Numbered from the stretch's first letter, positions 8,236 to 16,087 are shown. The stretch: 39,268 nt of DNA from an uncultured Oscillospiraceae bacterium (GCA_934591705.1 CAKTPM010000016.1:1-39268), one strand, 5' to 3'. The notes: generated by a model from the letters alone, not told the origin. Translations and numbers: made by a program.

Positions 8236-8349
8236 CTATGACGGCATTACGGTGTGATGACATCGATCCGGGGACGCGGCACGGTTTTGGGCGCGGCAAG
8301 CCGGGGCCTGACAACAAGCCCGACAGGTTGCGGCGCAGCAAAACAGCAT
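8236..8349 (-). CDS. Cysteine-rich leader peptide of cysE (37 residues)
   Basis: Reading frame of 37 codons and a TAG stop, starting MLFCCAATCRACCQAPACR. Seven of 37 codons are Cys (positions 4, 5, 9, 12, 13, 18, 30), five of them in two pairs plus one within the first 13. It has a ribosome binding site (AAGGGAG, about eight bases upstream), sits about 26 bases downstream of the predicted transcript start, and ends 23 bases before a terminator hairpin preceding cysE. That is the layout of a classical amino acid attenuation leader peptide, here reading Cys codons in front of a cysteine biosynthesis gene. No conserved family is implied; the peptide itself probably has no other function. Confidence 0.8.
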   Translation of the reverse strand: MLFCCAATCRACCQAPACRAQNRAASPDRCHHTVMPS

Positions 8350-8381
8350 GTGGCGTTCTCCCTTCCTTTCTTTTGGCAGCC

Positions 8382-8410
8382 AGTATACCACGGTCCGGGA
8401 AAAAATGCAA
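8382..8410 (-). promoter_or_regulatory. Promoter of the cysE leader transcript
   Basis: Minus strand: TTGCAT (8405-8410), 17 bases, TATACT (8382-8387) preceded by TGG (extended -10). The transcript would start near 8375, giving a leader of roughly 230 bases. Confidence 0.8.
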
Positions 8411-8434
8411 GGGGAAGTGCCTGCACCGGGGAGC

Positions 8435-8845
8435 TCAGTCCATCTCCACGGTGATGTGGTCGGTGCCGTGCTCCTCGAATTCGTCCATATAGGTCTCCAC
8501 CCGCTCCATGATCTCCTCATAGTTCTCCCCGGTGATGGGGGGATCGTCCATGTCCCGGAGGGCCAGCTCCTGGGCCAGGATCTCAAAAAAGGTATTGTCC
8601 TCATAGGCCATGATGGCCTCGTGGATGCCGCCCTCGGCGAAGGCCCGGGAGGGGATGATCTCCCCCTGATAGAGCTCCGCCAGGGAGGTCATGCCCTGGC
8701 CCAGGCAGTGGGAGAATATCCGGCTCTCCACCTCGTCATATTCCCGGATGCGGTCATCTCCCCGGGTGGAGTTCAGGACCCAGTTTCCGATATATACCAG
8801 ATCCAGCAGCCGCCGGAACTGCTTTTGTGTCAGCTTGATCTCCAT
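8435..8845 (-). CDS. Conserved small acidic protein of unknown function
   Basis: 136 residues, no signal peptide or membrane segment, acidic and helical. It begins MEIKLTQKQFRRLLDLVYIG and has an acidic C-terminus. I do not recognise a domain, though proteins with this N-terminus are familiar as hypotheticals of clostridia. Start set by GGAGGTG about five bases upstream of the ATG. It has its own promoter (extended -10 at 8888-8893) and a perfect hairpin immediately before its RBS. No terminator is seen between its stop and the cysE promoter, which starts 25 bases further on. Confidence 0.7.
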   Translation of the reverse strand: MEIKLTQKQFRRLLDLVYIGNWVLNSTRGDDRIREYDEVESRIFSHCLGQGMTSLAELYQGEIIPSRAFAEGGIHEAIMAYEDNTFFEILAQELALRDMDDPPITGENYEEIMERVETYMDEFEEHGTDHITVEMD

Positions 8846-8856
8846 AGCACACCTCC

Positions 8857-8878
8857 GAAAGGGCGCAGCGCCCTTTTC
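8857..8878 (-). other. Perfect hairpin abutting the RBS of the small acidic protein gene
   Basis: GAAAGGGCGC (8857-8866), one base, GCGCCCTTTC (8868-8877). No T-run follows on either strand, and GGAGG starts three bases after the stem, so it is more likely a 5'-UTR structure affecting translation or stability than a terminator. Confidence 0.6.
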
Positions 8879-8887
8879 GATTTACCG

Positions 8888-8893
8888 ATTATA
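8888..8893 (-). promoter_or_regulatory. Extended -10 of the small acidic protein gene
   Basis: Minus-strand TGCTATAAT, a perfect extended -10; the -35 at 17 bases (TGGTAA) is poor. Confidence 0.55.
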
Positions 8894-8950
8894 GCACGCA
8901 GAAATCGGAATTACCACAGAAAAAAGTACCCATACCGGGGAAATTTTTAC

Positions 8951-8979
8951 TTGTACCTTTATCCATTCCATAGTATACT
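8951..8979 (+). promoter_or_regulatory. Promoter of murI-argS
   Basis: TTGTAC (8951-8956), 17 bases, TATACT (8974-8979); start of transcription expected near 8986. Confidence 0.75.
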
Positions 8980-9016
8980 GTATTCGTTTCACTGTATTTA
9001 AGAGAGGAGCATCCCT

Positions 9017-9823
9017 ATGGACAATCGCCCCATCGGCGTTTTTGACTCCGGCCTGGGCGGCCTTACCGCCGTTCGGGAGATCCGCAGCACTCTGCCCTCT
9101 GAGAACATTATATACTTCGGCGACACCTCCCGTGTGCCCTATGGCGGCCGCTCCCCGGAGACCATCCTCAAGTACGCCCGGCAGGATGTGCGCTTTCTGC
9201 GCACCTTCGATGTCAAGGCCATTTTGGTGGCCTGCGGCACCGTGAGCTCCAATGCCCTGCCGCGGCTGGCGGCGGAAAACGACCTGCCTGTCTTCGGCGT
9301 GGTGGAGGCGGCCTGCCGCCGGGCGGCGCAGGTGACGCGCAACCGCCGCATCGGCCTCATCGCCACGGCGGCCTCTGTGGGCAGCGGCGCCTATGAGCGG
9401 GGCATCCACGCGATAGACAGCGGTCTTACAGTGTTTTCCCGGCCGTGCCCGCTGTTTGTGCCGCTGGTGGAGAACGGGCGCTTTTGCCCCGGAGACTGCG
9501 TCATCGAGACCGTGGCCCGGGAGTACCTGGCGCCTATGCGGGAAAAGGGCGTGGACACGCTGATCCTGGGCTGCACCCACTACCCGCTTTTGACGGAGGT
9601 CATCGCGGGGATCATGGGCCCGGCGGTGCAGCTCATCAACACCGGGGCCGAGGCGGCCCGGGAGCTGAAGGAGGCCCTGGAGCGGCAAAGCGCCCTGGCC
9701 GACGGGGAGGGCAGCGCCGTATTCTACACCTCCGACGCCCCGGAGGGCTTCGGCGCCCTGGCCCGGCAGTTTCTGCAGCAGGATGTAAGGGATGTACGCC
9801 GGATCGACATTGAACAATATTAA
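9017..9823 (+). CDS. murI: Glutamate racemase
   Basis: 268 residues; converts L- to D-glutamate for peptidoglycan, cytoplasmic, cofactor-independent two-cysteine mechanism. Seen: IGVFDSGLGGLTAVREI at the start, YFGDTSRVPYGGRS, first catalytic Cys in LVACGTVSS, second in LILGCTHYPLL. The first active-site motif is normally ACNT; here the Asn is Gly. RBS AGAGGAG precedes the ATG. argS follows after 13 bases, so the two are co-transcribed. Confidence 0.95.
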   Translation: MDNRPIGVFDSGLGGLTAVREIRSTLPSENIIYFGDTSRVPYGGRSPETILKYARQDVRFLRTFDVKAILVACGTVSSNALPRLAAENDLPVFGVVEAACRRAAQVTRNRRIGLIATAASVGSGAYERGIHAIDSGLTVFSRPCPLFVPLVENGRFCPGDCVIETVAREYLAPMREKGVDTLILGCTHYPLLTEVIAGIMGPAVQLINTGAEAARELKEALERQSALADGEGSAVFYTSDAPEGFGALARQFLQQDVRDVRRIDIEQY

Positions 9824-9836
9824 GGAGAGTACCGTT

Positions 9837-11579
9837 ATGAATATGATCGCAAAAGCCAAGGAACAGATCGTCGAGCTGACCGCGAAGGCCTATGAGAGCG
9901 CCGTCGCCCAGGGTCTTCTGCCGGAGGGCTGCACCGTGGCCCCCTCTGTGGAGATCCCCAAGGACACCCGCAACGGCGACTACACCACCACCTTCTGCCT
10001 GGCCGCCGCCAAGCAGATGCACAAAAATCCCCGGGAGGTGGCCGCGGTGCTCCGGGAGCACATGGCCCTGGAGGGCAGCTACTTCACCTCCGTGGACATT
10101 GCCGGCCCCGGCTTTCTGAACTTCACCCTGGGCGGCAAGTGGTTTGCCGACACCGTGGCCGCCATCGAGGCAGCCGGCGGCAGCTTCGGCGCCAACGACA
10201 CCCTCAAGGGCAAGCGGTACATGGTGGAGTTTGTCTCCGCCAACCCCACGGGCCCCATGCACATGGGCAACGCCCGGGGCGGTGTGCTGGGCGATACCCT
10301 GGCCTCCGTGCTGGCCAAGTGCGGCGCGGATGTGTGGCGGGAGTTCTATGTCAACGATGCCGGCAACCAGATCGAGAAATTCGCCAAGTCCATCGAGGCC
10401 CGCTACCTCCAGCTCATCCAGGGGGAGGACGCCGTGGAGTTCCCCGAGGACGGCTACCACGGCGAGGACATCCGGGAGCTGGCCCGGGCCTTTTATGACC
10501 TGCATGGGGACAGCTACCTGCACAAGGACGAGGCCGTCCGCCATGCGGACATGGCCCAATTCGGCCTCCGGCGCAACATTCCCAAGATGAAGAGCGACCT
10601 GGAGCACTACGGCATCCACTACGATGAGTGGTTCTTCGAGTCCTCCCTCCATGAGAGCGGCTATGTGGCCGACAGCGTGCAGAAGCTCACCGACCTGGGC
10701 TACACCTATGAGAAGGATGGGGCTCTGTGGCTCCGGACCTCCCGCATTCTCGCCGAGGCCATGACCCGGGCGGGGAAGTCCCAGAAGGACATTGAAAAGC
10801 TGGAGCTGAAGGACGATGTCCTCCGCCGGGCCAACGGGTTTTATACCTACTTTGCCGCCGACATTGCCTATCACCGCAACAAATTCGCCGTCCGGGGCTT
10901 TGACAAGGTCATCAATGTCTGGGGCGCCGACCACCACGGCCATGTGGCCCGGCTCAAGGGCGCCATGGATGCTCTGGGTCTCGATGGCGAGCACCGGCTG
11001 GACATCGTTCTCATGCAGCTGGTGAAGCTGGTGGAGAACGGTGAGGTGGTGCGTATGTCCAAGCGCACCGGCAAGGCCGTGAGCTTGACAGACCTGCTGG
11101 AGATGGTGCCGGTGGATGCCTGCCGCTACTTTTTCAACGCCAAGCCCGAGACCCAGATGGAGTTCGACCTGGGCCTCGCCGTCCGGGAGGACAGCGAAAA
11201 CCCCGTGTACTATGTCCAGTACGCCCACGCCCGCATCTGCACCCTTCTGAAGGCCCTGGCCGCCGAGGGCTATGCCGTGCCCGCCGCCGCAGAGGCGGAG
11301 CTGGGCCTCCTCACCGACGAGACCGAGGTGGCTCTCATCAAGCAGCTGGCCCTTTACAGCGACACGGTGCTGGTGGCGGCGGACCGCTATGACCCCAGCT
11401 TCATCAACCGCTACCTCACTGACCTGGCGGCGGCCTTCCACAAGTTCTATAACGCCTGCCGCATCAAGGGCGAGGAGCCGGCGCTGCTCTATGCCCGCCT
11501 GAAGCTGGCGGACACCACCCGCAGCGTGCTGCGCAACGCCATGGAGCTCATCGGCTGCACCGCCCCGGAGAAGATGTGA
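9837..11579 (+). CDS. argS: Arginyl-tRNA synthetase
   Basis: 580 residues, class I synthetase charging tRNA-Arg. Seen: the HIGH-type motif in VEFVSANPTGPMHMGNARGG, the KMSKS-like VRMSKRTGKAVSL, the N-terminal additional domain before about residue 115, and a C-terminal DALR anticodon-binding domain (YVQYAHARICTLL). Start at MNMIAK is set by AAGGAGAG upstream. It is the second gene after murI and ends in a strong terminator. Confidence 0.97.
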   Translation: MNMIAKAKEQIVELTAKAYESAVAQGLLPEGCTVAPSVEIPKDTRNGDYTTTFCLAAAKQMHKNPREVAAVLREHMALEGSYFTSVDIAGPGFLNFTLGGKWFADTVAAIEAAGGSFGANDTLKGKRYMVEFVSANPTGPMHMGNARGGVLGDTLASVLAKCGADVWREFYVNDAGNQIEKFAKSIEARYLQLIQGEDAVEFPEDGYHGEDIRELARAFYDLHGDSYLHKDEAVRHADMAQFGLRRNIPKMKSDLEHYGIHYDEWFFESSLHESGYVADSVQKLTDLGYTYEKDGALWLRTSRILAEAMTRAGKSQKDIEKLELKDDVLRRANGFYTYFAADIAYHRNKFAVRGFDKVINVWGADHHGHVARLKGAMDALGLDGEHRLDIVLMQLVKLVENGEVVRMSKRTGKAVSLTDLLEMVPVDACRYFFNAKPETQMEFDLGLAVREDSENPVYYVQYAHARICTLLKALAAEGYAVPAAAEAELGLLTDETEVALIKQLALYSDTVLVAADRYDPSFINRYLTDLAAAFHKFYNACRIKGEEPALLYARLKLADTTRSVLRNAMELIGCTAPEKM

Positions 11580-11622
11580 GCCAAAAGCGCCTGTGCCGCA
11601 GAGCCGGACAAAAACCGATACG

Positions 11623-11655
11623 AAAAACGAGAGGCCCATCGGGCCTCTCGTTTTT
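11623..11655. terminator. Bidirectional terminator after argS
   Basis: 15-bp perfect stem AAAAACGAGAGGCCC (11623-11637) / 11641-11655, loop ATC; T-runs on both strands. It also ends the convergent minus operon. Confidence 0.95.
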
Positions 11656-11698
11656 GCGTCAGTCGGTTTCGCGCCGCCCTAAGATGACCGGGCGGCTA

Positions 11699-12739
11699 TC
11701 AGGCCTTTTCCCGGGCGGTGCGGACATCCTCGGCGGTGAGGGTCATCAGATCCTCCCGGGTCACCTTTTCCATGGCGGCCAGGCGGTTATTCTGCTGCAC
11801 CAAAATGTGCTCGAAGATATTCCGCACGCCCCGGGCGTTGCCGAAGGAGGGGTCAGCGCTCTTTTGGGCGATGAAGGCCCGGACCTCCTCCTCCGCCTCC
11901 GGGGTCAGGCAATAGCAGCTCTTTTTGCAGCGCATCTGAAAAATTTCCATCAGCTCCTGAGGGGTGTAGTCGGCGAACTCCAAAAAGCGGTTGAAGCGGC
12001 TCTCTAAGCCGGGATTGGAGTGGATAAAGCGATCCATCAGCTCCGTATACCCCGCCACGATGACCACCAGGTCGTCCCGGTGATCCTCCATGGCCTTGAG
12101 CACGGTGTCGATGGCCTCCTGGCCGAAGTCGTTCTCCGAGGGGCCGTTGAGGGCATAGGCCTCGTCGATAAAGAGCACCCCGCCCATGGCCTTTTCGATG
12201 ACCTTCTGGGTCTTGAGGGCCGTTTGGCCCACATAGCCCGCCACCAGGCCGCTGCGGTCCACCTCCACCAGCTGGCCCTTCGAGAGAATGCCCAGGGAGT
12301 GGTAGATCCGCGCCATGATCCGGGCCACAGTGGTCTTGCCGGTGCCGGGGTTGCCGGTAAAGACCATGTGCAGGGCCATGTCGGTGGTGGGGAGGTCATT
12401 TTCCTTCCGCAGCTGATAGACCTGCACCATGTTGATGAGATTGCGCACCTCCTGCTTGATGGCGGCAAGGCCGATGTAGCCATCCAGCTCCGCCAGCAGA
12501 TCCTCTATCCTCTCCGGGGGCGGCACCTGGGATGCCTGCTCTTTTTCCGCCTCCGCCGCCGGGGCCTCCGCGGGCTTCTCCGGGGTCTTTTCCGGAGCGG
12601 CGGCCTCCGGGGTCACCGGGGTATTTTTTTCAAGGGTGGGCACGCCCCAAAAATCCGTGGCCATGCGGCGGACATTGTTCTCCGTCATGGTGCGGATGAG
12701 CTCCAGCTGCTGCCGGATGATTTCGTCCTTATGATCCAT
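11699..12739 (-). CDS. AAA+ ATPase of the CbbX/SpoVK type
   Basis: 346 residues. Residues 1-30 are helical, about 40-75 an Ala/Glu/Pro-rich linker, then an AAA+ domain: Walker A FTGNPGTGKTTVARIMARIY, Walker B GVLFIDEAYAL, arginine-finger region NPGLESRFNRFLEF, sensor-2 region SFGNARGVRNIFE. This is the CbbX/SpoVK group of remodelling ATPases. The target is unknown. It is the last gene of a minus operon, two bases after the Gx transporter stop; RBS TAGGAG precedes the ATG. The spore-related SpoVK label is only a family resemblance. Confidence 0.85.
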   Translation of the reverse strand: MDHKDEIIRQQLELIRTMTENNVRRMATDFWGVPTLEKNTPVTPEAAAPEKTPEKPAEAPAAEAEKEQASQVPPPERIEDLLAELDGYIGLAAIKQEVRNLINMVQVYQLRKENDLPTTDMALHMVFTGNPGTGKTTVARIMARIYHSLGILSKGQLVEVDRSGLVAGYVGQTALKTQKVIEKAMGGVLFIDEAYALNGPSENDFGQEAIDTVLKAMEDHRDDLVVIVAGYTELMDRFIHSNPGLESRFNRFLEFADYTPQELMEIFQMRCKKSCYCLTPEAEEEVRAFIAQKSADPSFGNARGVRNIFEHILVQQNNRLAAMEKVTREDLMTLTAEDVRTAREKA

Positions 12740-12741
12740 GG

Positions 12742-13254
12742 TCACGCTCCTAACTTCACATTTTGCATGGCGCGGAACAAAAGCCCCGCCACAAAGCCGG
12801 TGAGGGTGCCCGTCACCAGGGACACCGCCAAGAGCACCGGCAGATAGCCCACCACCAGGGGACTGCCCAGGGTGACGCAGGCGGCAGCGATCTGCCCGAT
12901 GTTGTGGGCTGCTGCCCCGCCCACGGACACGCCGTACAGGGAAAGCCCTCGGCAGCGCCGCAGGCCGATCATGGCGAGCATGGCGGCCACGCCGCCGAAG
13001 AGGGAGAATAAAAGCGCCGAGAAGTTCCCTGCGAACATGGCTCCCAGAAAGCACCGGGCCAGGAGGATCACCAGGGCCGGGGCCGCCCCCAGCCAATAGA
13101 GGGCGAAAACGGTCACGATGTTGGCAAGGCCCAGCTTTACGCCGGGCAGCGGCACCAGCAGGGACACAGGGAAGAGATTCTCCAGGGTGGAGAGCCCCAG
13201 GGCCAGGGCGGTGAGCACCGCGCACAGGGCGATGTTTTTCGTTGTCCACTTCAT
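12742..13254 (-). CDS. Gx transporter family membrane protein (EetB-like)
   Basis: 170 residues, five or six membrane helices, ECF S-component-like: begins KNIALCAVLTALALGLSTLEN, with GVKLGLANIVTVFALYWLG in the middle. This is the family labelled Gx transporter or heptaprenyl diphosphate synthase component I. In Listeria a homologous protein (EetB) is encoded with a NusG-II protein (EetA) and an ApbE-type FmnB in the extracellular electron transfer locus. Here it stands four bases after the NusG-II gene, which follows apbE, so a role in flavin handling or electron export is inferred. Confidence 0.8.
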   Translation of the reverse strand: MKWTTKNIALCAVLTALALGLSTLENLFPVSLLVPLPGVKLGLANIVTVFALYWLGAAPALVILLARCFLGAMFAGNFSALLFSLFGGVAAMLAMIGLRRCRGLSLYGVSVGGAAAHNIGQIAAACVTLGSPLVVGYLPVLLAVSLVTGTLTGFVAGLLFRAMQNVKLGA

Positions 13255-13258
13255 CCCG

Positions 13259-13657
13259 TCACCCCACGATCACATCCGGGGCGTCCGCCGCCGAGGTCCC
13301 GGACAGATGCACCACCATCCGCCCCGGCAGGCACACGATGCTCTGCCCGGCCCGGCGGATGGTGCCGGTGTGGACGCAATCCTGGGTGGGGCAGTCGCTG
13401 CTGCTGACGCACACCCCCTCCTCCCGGGGGGAAACCGTCAGCGTCACGCCGTTGTTGGTAAAGGTCATGGGCTCCTGGAGGGCCGCCAAGGGGCACTGGG
13501 CCACCACCTCGCCCCCCAGGGATACCTCCACGGTGAGCTCGCCGGACCTGCCGCCGAAGGTGGCCGCCAGCACCGCCGCGGCCAAAAGCGCCACGGCGGC
13601 ATATATGAGCGCATCCCACAGGGTGGGCTTGAGCTTAGGCAAGGGCCTCGAAGACAT
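13259..13657 (-). CDS. NusG domain II-containing membrane-anchored protein (EetA-like)
   Basis: 132 residues: an N-terminal membrane anchor (LIYAAVALLAAAVLAATFGG, about 19-38) and an extracytoplasmic NusG-II domain containing SSSDCPTQDCVHTG, with the two conserved cysteines. Despite the name this family is not a transcription factor. It overlaps the end of apbE by 23 bases, in another frame, with RBS GAGGGAAG inside apbE, so translation is coupled. Partner of the neighbouring Gx transporter and ApbE in electron transfer loci. Confidence 0.85.
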   Translation of the reverse strand: MSSRPLPKLKPTLWDALIYAAVALLAAAVLAATFGGRSGELTVEVSLGGEVVAQCPLAALQEPMTFTNNGVTLTVSPREEGVCVSSSDCPTQDCVHTGTIRRAGQSIVCLPGRMVVHLSGTSAADAPDVIVG

Positions 13658-14651
13658 AGGTGCTTCCCTCCGGTATGGTCACGGTATCCGCCGGAAGGGT
13701 GCAGAGGATGCGCCCGTCGGCGGTGATAAGCAGAAGATCCAGCTGCAGCTCCGGATGGGCCCGCCAGAAGGCGGTAGCTCCCTCCGCTCCCATGATGAAA
13801 AGGGCGGTGGAAAGGGCGTCGGCGGCGGTGCCGTCCTGGCCGATGACCGTCACGGAGGCGAGCCCGCTGTCGGCGGGGCAGCCGGTGCGGGGGTCTAAAA
13901 TATGGTGGTAGACCCGGCCGCTATCGTCAGTAAAATAGCGCTGATAGCCCCCGGAGGTCACCACAAAGCGATCCGAAAGGTCCAGATAGGCGCAGCATTT
14001 CTCCAAATCGGCGGGATCCTGGATGCCCACGCTCCAGAGCTTGCCGTCCGGCCTTGTGCCCCGGACATAGGCATTGCCCCCCAGGGACACGGCGGCGTTC
14101 TGCACGCCGTGCTCCTCCAAAATATCCCGGACCCGGTGGGCGGCATAGCCCTTGGCGATGCCCCCCAGGTCGATGCTGCAGCCGGCGTCCAGCCGGGCCC
14201 CGTCCTCGGTGAGGTGCAGGTGCGCCGGCCCTACGCAGGCGGTAAGGCAGGCCTCTATCTCCGCCGGCTCCGGCACCCGGGGGTGCTTCGAGGTGATGGC
14301 CCAGAGGTCCACCAGGGGAGCCACCGTCACATCAAAAAGGCCCCCGGTGAGGGCGGAGAGCTCCTCCGCCCGGCGCAGGAGGGAAAGGGTCTCTCCGGTG
14401 AGGGAGGCGGCCTTTTCCCGGTTCAAAAGGGAAATTTCGCTGGTGTCCCTGGTGCGGGAGAGGGCGTTCTCCAGGGCGTTGATCTCCTGCTGGCAGGCGG
14501 TGACGGCCGCCTGGGCACCCGCCCCGTACACGGCGAAGGACATCACCGTATTCATGGCGAAAAAGGTGCTCTCGCAGGAGGGCTCTCCGCCGCAGGCCGT
14601 CAGGGAGAGAAGACAAAGCCCTGCCAGCAGACCGGCCATGATGCGCTTCAT
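13635..14651 (-). CDS. apbE: FAD:protein FMN transferase, lipoprotein
   Basis: 338 residues. A lipoprotein signal peptide ends in LLSLTACGG, with the lipidated Cys about residue 16, so it acts outside the membrane like Listeria FmnB. Family motifs: FFAMNTVMSFAVYGAG, DLGGIAKGYAAHRV, VSLGGNAYVRG, VTSGGYQRYF and HHILDPRTGCPAD. ApbE transfers FMN from FAD to Thr/Ser of target proteins. The substrate protein is not encoded in this window. Start at MKRIMA follows AAAGGAGG. It lies 40 bases downstream of recR. Confidence 0.93.
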   Translation of the reverse strand: MKRIMAGLLAGLCLLSLTACGGEPSCESTFFAMNTVMSFAVYGAGAQAAVTACQQEINALENALSRTRDTSEISLLNREKAASLTGETLSLLRRAEELSALTGGLFDVTVAPLVDLWAITSKHPRVPEPAEIEACLTACVGPAHLHLTEDGARLDAGCSIDLGGIAKGYAAHRVRDILEEHGVQNAAVSLGGNAYVRGTRPDGKLWSVGIQDPADLEKCCAYLDLSDRFVVTSGGYQRYFTDDSGRVYHHILDPRTGCPADSGLASVTVIGQDGTAADALSTALFIMGAEGATAFWRAHPELQLDLLLITADGRILCTLPADTVTIPEGSTYVFEALA

Positions 14652-14691
14652 AGGGTGCCTCCTTTCCCGAGCTCTGTCGCGGCATGCATGC

Positions 14692-15291
14692 TCACAGCTC
14701 CCGGCGGCCCTCCAGGGCCCGCATGAGAGTGGCGTCGTCGGCAAATTCTAGATGCCCGCCCACGGGGATGCCGTAGGCAAGGCGGGTGACCTTCACCCCG
14801 AAGGGCTTCAAGAGCCGGGCGATGTAGAGGGCGGTGGCCTCCCCCTCGGTGTCGGGGTTGGTGGCCATGATGACCTCCTCCACGCCCCCCTGGGCCACCC
14901 GGTCCACCAGGGACTTGATCTCCAGATCGTCGGGCCCCACATGGTTCATGGGGGACAGGACCCCGTGGAGCACATGGTACACCCCGGAAAATTCCCGGGC
15001 GCGCTCCATGGCGATGACATCCCGGGGGTCGGCCACCACGCAGATGGTGCCGCCGGTCCGCTTGGGGCTGGCGCACACCGGGCAAAGGCCCCCCGCCGTC
15101 AGGTTGCGGCACCTGGGGCAGAGGGTCACGGTGCGCTTGGCGTCCAGAATGGCGTCTGCAAATTCCTGGGCCCGCTCCATGGGCAAGCTCAGCACATGAA
15201 AGGCCAGCCGCTGGGCGCTTTTGCCGCCGATGCCCGGCAGCCGGGCAAACTGCTCCACCAGCTTTTCTAAGGGTGCGGGAAAAAACTCCAT
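14692..15291 (-). CDS. recR: Recombination protein RecR
   Basis: 199 residues, the usual length. N-terminal helix-hairpin-helix (ARLPGIGGKSAQRLAFHVL), a four-Cys zinc finger (CPRCRNLTAGGLCPVC), then a Toprim domain (CVVADPRDVIAMER; ATNPDTEGEATALYI) and the C-terminal YGIPVGGHLEFADDATLMRAL. It works with RecF/RecO in recombinational repair. It starts five bases after the rpe stop. The common dnaX-ybaB partners are not present here. Confidence 0.96.
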   Translation of the reverse strand: MEFFPAPLEKLVEQFARLPGIGGKSAQRLAFHVLSLPMERAQEFADAILDAKRTVTLCPRCRNLTAGGLCPVCASPKRTGGTICVVADPRDVIAMERAREFSGVYHVLHGVLSPMNHVGPDDLEIKSLVDRVAQGGVEEVIMATNPDTEGEATALYIARLLKPFGVKVTRLAYGIPVGGHLEFADDATLMRALEGRREL

Positions 15292-15296
15292 GCTGC

Positions 15297-15941
15297 TTAT
15301 CCTCTCAATTCAGCGATGCGGCCGGGGATGTCCGCGGCCTTGTATACGGCGCTGCCTGCCACCAGCACATTGGCGCCGGCCTGGATGCAGGCGCGGCAGG
15401 TGGTGGGATCCACGCCGCCGTCCACCTCCAGCTCGCAGGCGGGGTTCAGCTCGTTGATATAGCCCCGGATGGCAGCCACCTTGGGCATCATGTCGGCCAT
15501 GAACTTCTGGCCGCCGAAGCCGGGCTCCACCGTCATCACCAGGATGAGCTCACACTCCCGGATAAAGGGCAAAACCGCCTCCGCCGGGGTCTTGGGCTTC
15601 ACTACCACACCGGCGCGCTTTCCCTTTTCGTGGATGAGGGCCATAGCCGCGTGGATGTTCTCCTCGGTGTCGGCCTCCACATGGCAGGTGACGATGTCGG
15701 CCCCGGCGTCGCAGAACTGGGCCACATACCGCACCGGGCGGTCGATCATCAGGTGCACATCCAGGGGCAGGGCCGTGGTGGGCCGGATGGACTTCACCAC
15801 CGGGATGCCGATGGAGATATTGGGCACGAAAAGCCCGTCCATCACATCCACATGGACATAGTCCGCAGAGGCGATCTTCTCAATGTCGCGCTGGAGGTTG
15901 GCGAAATCCGCCGAGAGGATAGAGGGAGCGATCTTGATCAT
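15297..15941 (-). CDS. rpe: Ribulose-phosphate 3-epimerase
   Basis: 214 residues, TIM barrel. Metal/catalytic motifs: MIKIAPSILSADFANL, VHVDVMDGLFVPNISIG, LDVHLMI, VMTVEPGFGGQKF, EVDGGVDPTT and NVLVAGSAVY. Interconverts ribulose-5-P and xylulose-5-P in the pentose phosphate pathway. Start is fixed by AAAGGAAAC six bases upstream and by the conserved N-terminus. First gene of the rpe-recR-apbE-nusG2-Gx-AAA operon; a 140-base leader lies between its promoter and its ATG. Confidence 0.96.
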   Translation of the reverse strand: MIKIAPSILSADFANLQRDIEKIASADYVHVDVMDGLFVPNISIGIPVVKSIRPTTALPLDVHLMIDRPVRYVAQFCDAGADIVTCHVEADTEENIHAAMALIHEKGKRAGVVVKPKTPAEAVLPFIRECELILVMTVEPGFGGQKFMADMMPKVAAIRGYINELNPACELEVDGGVDPTTCRACIQAGANVLVAGSAVYKAADIPGRIAELRG

Positions 15942-16034
15942 AGCTGTTTCCTTTCGTGGCACCTGCCGCGCCGCCGGGGCATAGGATGCTCTAAGCGTTC
16001 CGTATCGCGGCCGGGTGCGGATGCTTTTCAGATA

Positions 16035-16063
16035 GGGGGTCGGCGGGGTGCCTGCCGGCCCCC
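16035..16063 (-). other. GC-rich hairpin in the rpe leader
   Basis: GGGGGTCGGC (16035-16044) / GCCGGCCCCC (16054-16063), a 10-bp stem with one G-T pair in the 5' UTR. No T-run follows, so it is not an intrinsic terminator. Confidence 0.45.
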
Positions 16064-16087
16064 GTTGTGTATCCCGCTGTACCCTCC

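Noticed and set aside
9636..11639. 667-residue minus-strand frame opposite murI-argS
   Set aside because: Shadow frame; argS is complete with motifs on the plus strand.
16021..16070. rpe leader hairpin as a riboswitch or attenuator
   Set aside because: There is no T-run and no recognisable aptamer motif; listed only as a hairpin.
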